64,000 nt of DNA from Liolophura sinensis. Taxonomy: Eukaryota; Mollusca; Polyplacophora; Chitonida; Chitonidae. The notes below the pieces were generated by a model. That model did not search any database and was not told the origin of the DNA. It was given only the letters and a program-made list of their open reading frames with translations. The translations under genes were made by a program, and so were the position numbers. This document shows positions 22,344 through 34,709 of the stretch, piece by piece (within the stretch, counting starts at the first letter, position 1; each line of letters begins with the position of its first letter). Where the stretch lies: NCBI RefSeq assembly GCF_032854445.1, contig NC_088296.1, positions 11,570,706-11,634,705 on the forward strand. Reading direction: 5' to 3'.

Positions 22344-25300
22344 GTAAGTATTTTAATGAGCTTTTAGTACGGCATACATAATACTGGCCAGACAGTCAGC
22401 TACATATAGTGCACCATTGACACCATTGGTAGGGTGAGTCATCCGGGCATTTCAGTCGCCCACACCAGTGCATGGCGAGCAGACAAATGTTGGGAAGGTT
22501 GGACGATATTCTGAGAATTACACTTGATATACACAACTGGAAATCATAGTTTGTCAGACAACATAACATCCTGTCCGGCATTACATGGTATACTGTGGAA
22601 CCGTGGCGTGAACGTCCGCAAAGCGAAAGCGTAGATTTGTACTTAAAACAAACAACCAAGTTAATTAGTGATGTAGTCGTGAATGAGATGGATATTTTTG
22701 TTAACTTTCAGCTAATAAGTTAAACAGTATTTTCTCTGTAAATAGCCGAGTGTCCGTTAACTGAAAACAAGCGTTGGTTGTTGTACAGTGAATCGGTAGG
22801 CCCGTATAACAGCCCCACAGCCAACTTAGCCACCCCAGGAGCTTCACGACTTATTACAGGCAGATATCGCATAATCAACAACCGTGCAGACCCTAGCGCT
22901 AGGCATCCCGTTCTGCCCAAATGCTATAAATACCCACCAGGATCCGCTCTTCAGGGAGTATCCCAAATCAGTGTGTGTCAATTAACTTGAGTTTTACTGT
23001 TATGAGAGAGAAAAAGAAAAAAAAAATAATCGCTATATGTGGGCTGTACATTGGACAGTTTAGGCTTCCTGCACAAGATATCCTGTGTTGCATGTAAAAC
23101 TAAAACCATGGTTACAGATGCACTGGAAAACAGACTTCACAACTGATTCCCACCCTGTGCTTTATCTGTCTTCAATTATCCATGTACGTCTACTTTAATA
23201 TTCATAGTTTCGAGTATTCAGGATATTGGCAAGTACATGTACCAGGAGGTGATGAATAACATGGAGCTGAATGGGTGAAATACTGATTTTTGTAGATTCC
23301 TAAAGTTTATAGTACTTAAAAGACACCGGAACTATCTTATTTGAAGGCTAGTCACATTCTGATTATTTTTCCAGAAAGAATTTTGTACCTAAAAGCAGTA
23401 TTTTTTGGTATGGTAAGATCAGATTTAAGGCATACGTCACCTTTATTAAATTCGCTTTGTTTTCACCACCAGTATTTAGTCCCATGACCAATAAGGCAAA
23501 AGGGGCCTCCGTGGCTCAGTCGGTTAGCGTGCTAGCACAGTGTCATGACCCAGGAGCCTCTCACCAATGCAGTTGCTGTGAGTTCAAGTCCAGCTCATGC
23601 TGGCTTCCTCTCCGGCCGTAAGTGGGAAGGCCTGCCAGCAACCTGCTGATGGTCGTGGGTTTCCCCCGGGCTGTGCCCGGTTTCCACCCACCATAATGCT
23701 GGCCGCCGTCGTATAAGTGAAATATTCTTGAGTACGGCGTAAAACACCAATCAAAAAAAAAAAAAAAATAAGGCGAAAATCTGCTGATGATTAGCTGAGA
23801 GCAGCGATGAGATGGCTGCAAAGCTATGAATACAATCATACAATCATACAATTATTATTGAGCAGGCTTACGGATATTAATTAATCCGTAATATTTATTT
23901 GATTGGTGTTTTATGCCGCACTCAAGAATGTTTCACCTATACAGGCCAGCATTATGGTGGGTGGAAACCGGGCAGAGCCCAGGGGAAACCCACGACCATC
24001 CGCAGGTTGCTGACAGACCTTCCCATGTACGGCCGGAGAGGAAGCCAGCATGAACTGGACTTGAACTCACAGCGACCACATTGGTGAGAGACTCCTGGGT
24101 CATTATGCTGCGCTAGTGCGCTAACCAACTGAGCCACAGAGGCCCCAATATTGTGTAATATCTGGAACTATCAAGTATAACATGTTCAATTATTCTTAGA
24201 TAATATGTACTGTAAAAAATTGAAAGAAAGGACAGAGAAACTTAAAAATGGTTGAATTTGAAAGTAGATCTCACTGTCTATTTTAATAGGAGATAATAAT
24301 AACTTCATAAATAAGTTATGAATAATAATTAATAATAACTTGTTAAAGTGAAACGTAAATGACTGAAACTTTGTCCATTAGCAAGCAATGGGAGCGCACA
24401 GAATTACCGACCTTGAGGTCACTTTCTAGTTTAAAAGGTGCATTTCTTGGAGTAAGCTGTGATTATGTGGGACCTCAGAAAATGGCTAATGGCAAGTTTC
24501 AGAGTTCAAGCAGCATTTAAGCTATAACACCTACATGTACATTCAATGCATATTTTAATTTTGTATATTGATTTGGAAAACCTAGGATAAATGTCATGTA
24601 CTCTTTTTTTTATACCATTCGGATGTGATTTAAAAGTCGTGACCCCAGTTACATTAAATTGACAGCTTTGACAAACTTAGTCAGATATGGGTATTCTGCC
24701 TATGCTTAAATACATTGACTTAACAAAGATCTCTTAACATTTCTGTGACTCTCAAAGGTTGATATATTTTTTTTTTACATTTTGTTGATTAGAAGATAGT
24801 TGTCACTCTTGTGACATAACCTATATTCTGAATGCTTAAGTAGATGAGGTCTCACTTGTTGTAGTTTCACGCCACAAAAAATAATCTTGTGTCATGTCAT
24901 GGTGGCAGTCATGTGACAGTCATGTGACGACGGATGTAGTTCACAGCGGGCCTATTGTCCCTTACAAGCAAGACTATTGTTCCTTACCAGTTGGCCTGTT
25001 ATCCCTTGCAAGCTGGCCTGTTGTTCTTTACAAGCTGGCCTGTTGTTCTTTACAAGCTGGCCTGTTGTTCCTTACAAGCTGGCCTGTTGTTCCTTACAAG
25101 CAGGCCTACTGTTCCTTACAAGCAGGCCTATTATTCCTTACAATCAGGCCTACTGTTCCTTACCAGCTGGCCTATTAATCCTTACAAGCAGGCCTGTTAT
25201 TCCTTACAAGCTGGCCTGTAGTTCCTTACAAGCACAACTATTGTTCCTTACAAGCGGGCCTATTGTCCCTTACAAGCAAGACTATTGTTCCTTACCAGTT

Positions 25301-28300
25301 GGCCTGTTATCCCTTACAAGCAGGCCTGTTGTTCCTTACAAGCTGGCCTGTAGTTCCTTACAAGGTAGACTATTGTTCCTTACCAGCTGTCCTATTAGTC
25401 CTTACTAGCAGGCCTGTTATTCCTTACAAGCATGTCTACTGTTCCTAACCAGCTGTCCTATTAGTCCTTACAAGCAGGCCTATTGTTCTTTACAAGCTGG
25501 CCTGTTGTTCCTCACTAGCTGGCCTGTTGTTCCTTACCAGCTGGCCTGTTATCCTTACAAGCAGGCCTACTGTTCCTTACCAGCTGGCCTATTATTCCTT
25601 ACAAGCAAGACTATTGTTCCTTACCAGTTGGCCTGTTATTCCTTACAAGCAGGCCTGTTGTTCTTACAAGCTGGCCTGTAGTTCCTTACAAGGTAGACTA
25701 TTGTTCCTTACCAGCTGTCCTATTAGTCCTTACAAGCAGGCCTGTTATTCCTTACAAGCATGTCTACTGTTCCTAACCAGCTGTCCTATTATTCCTTACA
25801 AGCAGGCCTGTTATTCCTTACAAGCTGGCCTGTAGTTCCTTACAAGCACAACTACTGTTCCTTTACCAGCTGGCCTATTATTCCTTACAAGCAGGCCTAT
25901 TGTTCTTTACAAGCTGGCCTGTTGTTCCTTACAAGCAGATTAATTATTTACTAATCAGATAAGTAAAAAAATGAATGAATTAAGGATTAGATGGTCATTT
26001 TCCTATTAGGTACTCACTGAAATTATATTGTATATAGGTCTGGTAATATTGTTATAAATCATTTATTTATTCGATTGGTGTTTTATGTCATACTCAGTAA
26101 TATTTCACTTATACGATTGTGGCCAACTATGTGGTGGGAGGAAACTGGACAGGGCTTGTGGGAAACCCACAACCCTCTGCAGGTTGCTGACTGACCTTCC
26201 TAAATACATCCGAAGGTGAAGCCAGCATGAGCTGAACTTGAACCCACAGCGACAGGAACTCCTGCGGGCCTGGCTTTAAAGCAAACCATGTTGGAGGCTG
26301 CCATTATAAGTTATGTACCTCATAATAATGTCCATGAAAAAAAATAAATTCATAAAGATTGTTGTACATTTCAGCACTTCTTCATGTCTCTGTGGGACAG
26401 TCAGGTATGTATCCTTCGCCGTAAGTTTATAATTTCTCGCACCTGTTAAGTGAAAAGAAAACTATCACGTCAGCTACGAGCACAACCAATCCAGGGCCTT
26501 TTCATTGGCTAGTGAGCTACAAATCTAATTACAGATTCATAACATTGCCATGGTGACACCAGGAAACAGCACGAATTTATTATAAGACTCGGATTATCTA
26601 CTTACTCGCCAGGCTTCGGCTAGCCAGTCGCCACATTAGTTTGGGGAATGTAATTTCTGTGTGGCGAAGGCAAATTGTGTCCCTTCGCCACAGTGGCTAA
26701 AGCAATGGATGCCTTTCAACTTCACTTGTTTAGGTTTAAAGTTCGTAAATTTAATCAAATTTAATGTTGGATCCAGAATCAAGAAAGCATGTTTGACTTC
26801 AGTGTGAAAGAACTTGGTTATGAAAAGAACAAAGTTTTTACAGAGCATTTAAAATCGAAAATGTATGCCCTGAGGCAGGTGACGAGAATTGGACCCGTGA
26901 CAATTCAATTAGTTCATATTATGCGGGCCGGGAATTACTTCCCATTTACTTTCAAGAAAAAAATTCTAAAAACAGGGCTTGTTACCAACAACAAACAACT
27001 TTTTAATGATGTCCTGGGGTATCTATGATACAGTGTGATGATCAGATGCGCATGTCATCTGGGATGGCAAAGTTCTGCACATATCAGTAAATACAAGCCA
27101 TCCTTAAACTGAATTTTTGGGTCAGGTACGTGTTGTGGTGTGCACGTGGGGTGGAGGGTCAACCGTGGAAACCAAGGCCCTTAAAACTGTATGAGAATCA
27201 AAATATTCAACAATGAGGTGCCCTTCACCGGTGGTTCCACCCCCTGCCCTTCTGAGGCCAGATTAGGCCCTGCCTCCTATGATGTTGAAATAGAATTTTG
27301 TCTGGGCGTGAAACAAAGGTTTAGATTTGTGTGGCCCAAGAAAAGTACAATCATTGAAGACCTTTACTTCCTTAAAAAAGATCACAATACACTAAAACTA
27401 ATTAAATGATGACAAAAAAATAAAGGACTCGGTTTAGTGTCAGCAGCATAGCACATCAGTGATGCAGCAATATAAACATGTCACCATGGAGATCATCTTG
27501 AAGTGAGGAGACACATGATTTGATAATAATATTGTGTCCAGCTTGTGATGCACCCGATTCCACAAAGCCATCTCTGACTTAAGTCAAAATTTAAATCTGT
27601 TCTCAATGCCTAGTTTTTGGTATCGGGAAGTTGAAAATTGGGTGCATTTGTGATAAAATAATATTGATGAAGTGGACAACATTTTGATTTCTAAAGCCTA
27701 AAAATAACCTTTAAGATTGTATTTCAAATTTTGGCTTTCATCAGAAATGACCTTGTTACATGTATGTTTGTGGTATTGGCCTCGAGGATCCCACTGGCCC
27801 TAGAATAAGAAAGAACTTGAATTATTTTGAAACATTGTGGAAAGTTTATTGTGTGTTATATATTGGATTTTTCAATCATATTTATGTTAAGTTTTAAGTA
27901 CATGTATAAATAAGCTACCGGAAGCCTATCCATTGATCTGTGGGCATATGAAAGTTTGATTCAAACATCTTATAAAAGGGCGTGAAAAGTGATGATACAA
28001 ATAATCCTTTGTATCCTTTCATATGAAGTTTGCTGTACTTAAGTCTGTTCCCTCCACCTTTATGGCTAATGCTAAAGGAAATGTTTGCTTTTCGTAGACT
28101 CTCAGTGTATGGTGGACATGGGCAAGTGTACCATGGTGTACAAAACAGCCACGGCTCAACGGTTTGGCAACGTCAACGGTCTCGTCGAACTTTGTTCGTA
28201 AGTGTTGGTATGCAGACTGAAGTAAATGTTAAGGTTTATATCCTTTTTTTTTTTTTTTTTTCAATTTGATTGTTGTTCAGTGCCATACTCAAGAACTTTC

Positions 28301-31300
28301 CACTTGCACATTGGCAGTCAGTTTTCAGGGCGTAGGAAGCCAGAGCGCTCTGAAATAAACCACCAACCTTTGGTAAGCTACTGATGGCCTTCCCCATGTG
28401 TGAAGTGAAAAAGGATTTTTGAAGTGTAATATCAAGTCTTCACAAAAGCCATTCTGTACAGCTTTACCTGTTGACAAGAGGACAGGCTTGTAGCTGTAAT
28501 GTTAAAACATACGGGTAGTGGATATTTCAGTTCATTTTAACACGGGCTTAGTGAGTGTGTGAGTGAGTGCTTGGGGTTTAAGGTTGTACTTAACAATTTT
28601 TCAGTCATAGGAATCCTTAGAGTGCATGTAATGTGCCTCCTTGTTGCAGGACGGATTTCCACTGCTCTTTTATCTAGTGGTGCTTCACTAAGATGACTTA
28701 CCAAAGGCAAGTAAGCCGCCCCGCCGGAGCCATTATGCTGATAAGGATCAACAATTCGTTGCACTATCCCCTTCATGCTGAACGCCAAGGGAGAAGTTAC
28801 AACATCCTCTTTTAAAGTCTTAGGTGTGACTCGACCCAGGATTGATCCTGGATCTACTGCTACCGAAGCAGACACTGGCTTAGTGCATCTCAGAAGTACA
28901 GTTATATAAGCAAGAGTGAGTGAATAAGCAATGCAATTGAGGCTGCTCACACTGTGTCTTGATAATGGTTCATCCTAACGCACCAGTGATATGCAGGAGT
29001 TTTGCAGGATACATAAATCTGGGTTAAAGTGCTTCCCTGCTATCACAGAACATTGACCCATGAGCCTCTCGCCAGTGCAATCCCTATGAGGTCAAGTTTA
29101 GCTCATGCTAGCTTCCTCTCCGCTTGCATGTGGGAAGGTCTTGCAGAAACCTGCAGACGGTTTTCCCAGGCCACTCTGGTTTCCTCAACCCATAAAACTG
29201 ACCTTGAAATATAAAGTAAGATAAAGGGAGCCATAATATGAGATTTGTTTTATACAATGAGAACCTGTCAAGCACTCAGAAGCAGGATCTTGACGTCATT
29301 TTATTCACTTCAGATATTGCTTTCTCAGCTCATGATGACATCACAGTAATGACAAGAATGACGTTACAGTAATGACAAGAATGACGTTACAGTAATGACA
29401 AGAATGACATTACAGTAATGACAAGAATGATGTTATGACAAGAATAACGTTACAGTAATGACAAGAATGATGTTACAGTAATGACAAGAATGATGTTACA
29501 GTAATGACGAGAATGATGTTACAGTTATGACAAGAATGACGTTACAGTAATGACAAGAATGATGTTACAGTAACGACAAGACTGACGTTACGGTAATGAC
29601 AAGGACTTTACACTAATGACAATAATGACATTACAGTAATGACAAGAATGAAGTTACAGTGATGACAAGACTGACATTACAGTAATGACAAGAATGACGT
29701 TACAGCAGAAAGCAATACATGTACACTGTAACGTGTTAGACATTACGTGGCAGTCATGTTTTGACATAACAATGGCTCAAAATCTTGTTTCACACCATCG
29801 CCACCTCCAGTGATAAAAAAATAATATATATATAAAAAATGTGTCGCCTCCCCATTGTTGTTGTGCAGTAAAAGACAGGAAGTGCTCGATTGCCTGAACA
29901 ATGTTGAAGGTGGCCAGGAGTGCATGTCAGCTGTGAACACCGTTAAGGCTAACATTGAGGACTTACTGGTCAAGTCCAAAGTCTGTGAGAAGATCGGAGG
30001 TAAGTTTCTCGTGGATTGTTGGGCATCCTTAAGAAAGTGCAAATGTATTTCTTTAACCTTTTTGCATGTTTGCTAAGTGTTTATTCAAGCATATTATCAA
30101 CCATAAATGCGCATAAATTATACTGAAAGTTGCTCTTTCATACATGAAAATGTTGAGGAAATGTTGAGGGTAGTTTATTCATACTTTATATTCCTTTCTT
30201 TCCATCTTTCTCAGCCACACACTTTCCTCGCCACACACTTTAATCCCAGCGTCAGAAATTACATGAAAAAAGAAATATATTTAACAAAATTGATAAATAC
30301 ACGAGTGAAACAGTGATAAAAGTTACAAGATTCTATGTACGGTTGTGCCCTACAACTTGTATACCGATATATTGCAACCATTATTAGGGAATATATCCAG
30401 TGCTAGAACTTGATGCTTGCCTGTTTGCCCTGGGCAAGTGAAAACACCCGTGGGCAAGCAAAATGTGACCTGTCAAAAACAACTATTGCAGGATCACATT
30501 TACTACAACACAGGTGTCTGAAGTGGAGTTTCACAAAAAATTGAGCTGTGAACATTTGTGAATTTAAGAAGTTTCTTAAGGAAAGAGGTATCATTTGTTC
30601 CTCTGGAACACGGCTGAGACAGGTGATCGGTTAATTAATGTCAGCAAAGGCTGCCTCACATTTTGCACAAGTTACAAGATTCAGAGGGACTGTTTTTTAC
30701 CTTCAACAACGAAAAAGACCAAAATCAAAACTCTCCTATTATGTTTATTTGGCAATTTCTCTGAATTCTGACTTTATAGAATCTGTGAAAATGTACAGAA
30801 TACGTGGTTCCAACTATTGGTTAAAATCCTTTAAAGTACTTGAGTTCTATTGCAAGGCTTTTAGAGACCTTAGAAGTCCATGCGAATGGCCAAAAGTTAC
30901 ATGTATTTCTTCATTTTTGGGGGGATTTCTTTCTGGTAATTTATTCTTTAAACATACTTCATGTTAAACATAATTTTACATCACTTGTGAATGTTTTAAT
31001 TCAACCATTAAATAAATTTGTTATTGAAAGGAATAGTCCTTGAAAGGAATGTAAACCGTATGATATTAGGACCTTGAGTGCTGTAAATACAAGACATTAG
31101 GACCTTGAGTGCTGTAAGTACAAGATATTAGGACCTTGAGTGCTGTAAAGTATATGATATTAGGCCTTTCTAAGTGCTGTAAAACCTATTGGACTGTGGA
31201 AGAGCTTGGAAAATATAGGACATTAAGTCCTTGAAAGTGCTGGAAAACACAATATTAGGTCCTTGAAAGTGATGTAAAACATGGAACCCGAGACCCTGTA

Positions 31301-34300
31301 AGAAGTTATGAGAAAAAAGGATCTTAAGTTTTCATAACAATCTTTGATTCCAGAAATAGAGAAGTATTCTGAATGCTTTTCCAAGCCTGACATTACAAGT
31401 CGATGTCCTCCAAAAAACAAAGTAGACCCAGAAAACATGTGCGAGTGAGTAGTTTTGATTGATTTGATGATGTTCAAATCCACCAAGTGAGTAGTTTTGA
31501 TTGATTTGATGATGTTCAAATCCACCAAGTGAGTAGTTTTGATTGATTTGATGATGTTCAAATCCACCAAGTGAGTAGTTTTGATTGATTTGATGATGTT
31601 CAAATCCACCAAGTGAGTAGTTTTGATTGATTTGTTGATGTTCAAATCCACCAAGTGAGTAGTTTGGATTGATTTGATGATGTTTAAATCCACCAAGTGA
31701 GTAGTTTTGATTGATTTGATGATGTTTAAATCCACCAAGTGAGTAGTTTTGATTGATTTGATGATGTTCAAATCCACCAAGTGAGTAGATTGGATTGATT
31801 TGTTGATGTTTAAATCCACCAAGTGAGTAGTTTTGATTGATTTGATGATGTTCAAATCCACCAAGTGAGTAGTTTTGATTGATTTCATAATGTTCAAATC
31901 CACCAAGAGAGTAGTTTTGATTGATTTGATGATGTTCAAATCCACCAAGTGAGTAGTTTTGATTGATTTGTTGATGTTTAAATCCACCAAGTGAGTAGTT
32001 TTGATTGATTTGATGATGTTCAAATCCACTAAGTGAGTAGTTTGGATTGATTTGATGATGTTTAAATCCACCAAGTGAGTAGTTTTGATTGATTTGTTGA
32101 TGTTTAAATCCACCAAGTGAGTAGTTTTGATTGATTTGATGATGTTCAAATCCACCAAGTGTGTAGTTTTGATTGACTTGTTGATGTTCAAATCCACCAA
32201 GTGAGTAGTTTGGATTGATTTGATGATGTTTAAATCCACCAAGTGAGTAGTTTGGATTGATTTGATGATGTTCAAATCCACTAAGTGAGTAGTTTTGATT
32301 GATTTGATGATGTTTAAATCCACCAAGTGAGTAGTTTTGATTGATTTGTTGATGTTCAAATCCACTAAGTGAGTAGTTTTGATTGATTTGATGATGTTTA
32401 AATCCACCAAGTGAGTAGTTTGGATTGATTTGATGATGTTCAAATCCACCAAGTGAGTAGTTTTGATTGACTTGTTGATGTTCAAATCCACCAAGTGAGT
32501 AGTTTTGATTGACTTGTTGATGTTTAAATCCACTAAGTGAGTAGCTAAGATTAATTTATGGGTGTTTAAAGTGTACATAAAGTAAAAAAAAATAATGTAT
32601 ACTTTTCAAGACATTAGAATTTTTTTTAGATAGTGGGTTTTTTTTTTAGATGTGATCCAAAAAAGCCTCCATATTTTATCCTGCCTTTAATGTTTTTCTG
32701 GTGAAGTAATACCTGACGTTAAAACCCCAAATGAGTAGCTTTGATTGGTTTGTTAGTGTTTAAATCCACCAAATGAGTAGCTTTGATTGGTTTGTTAGTG
32801 TTTAACCTCGCCAAAGGAATAGTCTTATTCTTTCTTGCAGAAATCTTGAAGAGGATACAATGTGCTTGGCGAAGAGGGTGAAGGACATTTGTGGCGAGAA
32901 GCAGAGCGAGGTCATGTACTTCCTGTCTCGAGCCATCGCAAGGAACATTGCAAACGCTCAAGGAAAGACTTGCTCAGGTGCGCCATGCCATGAATATTTC
33001 TAAAACTCTAGGAAAAACGTGTCCTGATAGGCTGTGGCAAGGAACATTCCTATCAAACTCTAAAGGAAAATGTTTTTCTGGTTGGCCATAGTAAGGAACA
33101 GGGCTAAATCTCCAGCAAAAAAACTAGCTCTGGATAGCCATGGCAATGAACAGGGCTAAATCTACAGGAAAAAAACTAGCTCTGGTTAGCCAGGGCAGGT
33201 AACAAGGCTAAATCTCCAGGAAAAAAACTAGTTCTGGCTAGCCATGGCAAGGAACAGGGCTGAATCTCCAGGAAAAAAACTAGTTCTGGTTAGCCAGGGC
33301 AGGTAACAAGGCTAAATCTCCAGGATAAAAACTAGTTCTGGTTAGCCATGGCAAGGAACAGGACTAAATCTCCAGGAAAAAACACTAGTTCTGGTTAGCC
33401 AGGGCAGGTAGCAAGGCTAAATCTCCAGGATAAAAACTAGCTCTGGTTAGCCATGGCAATGAACAGGGCTGAATCTCCAGGAAAAAAACTAGTTCTGGTT
33501 AGCCATGGCAAGGAACAGGGCTAAATCTCCAGGAAAAAAACTAGTTCTGGTTAGCCAGGGCAGGTAACAAGGCTAAATCTCCAGGGTAAAAACTAGTTCT
33601 GGTTAGCCATGGCAAGGAACAGGGCTGAATCTCCAGGAAAAAAACTAGTTCTGGTTAGCCATGACAAGGAACAGGGCTAAATCTCCAGGAAAAAACACTA
33701 GTTTTGGTTAGCCATGACAAGGAACAGGGCTAAATCTCCAGGAAAAAACACTAGTTTTGGTTAGCCATGACAAGGAACAGGGCTAAATCTCCAGGAAAAA
33801 ACACTAGTTTTGGTTAGCCATGGCAAGGAACAAGGCTAAATCTCCAGGAAAAAACAATAGTTTTGGTTAGCCATGGCAAGGAACAGGGCTAAATCTCCAG
33901 GAAAAAACACTAGTTTTGGTTAGCCATGGCAAGGAACAGGGCTAAATCTCCAAGAAAAAACACTAGTTTTGGTTAGCCATGGTAAGGATAGTGGTAAAAA
34001 CTTGCCTTGATAAAGCATACCAAGGAACCCACTAACTCTCAAGGAAAAACTTTTTCTGGTGTTCCGGAACGTGGAACATCACTAACTTTGAATGAAAGAA
34101 AACATGCAGACCATGGAAAGGAACATTGGTAGGTTTTGTAAACCATGGAAGGGAACGTCATCAGTTCTCGTGTAAACGTTGGTTCTGTGGTAAGGTCAGT
34201 CTTTATATGTAATGGCTCTTGAATAACTGAAGATCATTTGGTTAGCACGCTAGTGCAGTGTAATGACTCAGGAGCCTCTCATCAATGTGGTTGCTGTGAG

Positions 34301-34661
34301 TTCAAGTCCAGTTCATGCTGGCTTCCTCACTGGCCATACGTGGGAAGGTCTGTCAGCAACCTGTGGATGGCTGTGGGTTTTCCGTGGGCTCTGCCCGGTT
34401 TCCACCCACCATAATGCTGGCTGCCATCTTATAAGTGAAATATTCTTGAGTACGGCGTAAAACACCAATCAAATAAATAAATGAATGAATAACTGAGTAG
34501 AACAAGTTTTGACAAGGAACATCACTTACTTTCATGGAAGCTTATTCTGGTAAGATTCAGAGTGTTTTTATGCCTGAATTTTTTTTTTTTTTTTGTAATT
34601 TCAGGACTTGGAACTAACAGTGTGGACAAGTTGGGTATGTTACCGTCTATGTTCTTCATGT

Positions 34662-34709
<48 letters not shown>

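Noticed and set aside
23502-23580. tRNA gene (A- and B-box present)
   Set aside because: It is the head of a SINE with tail and target duplications; the acceptor stem does not pair.
28537-28950. 137-codon minus frame
   Set aside because: Lies within a type B SINE.
31223-32578. 451-codon minus-strand frame with 14-residue repeats
   Set aside because: It is the antisense reading of the 42-bp intron-5 array. The length follows from a three-divisible, stop-free unit; there is no promoter, signal or non-repeat domain.
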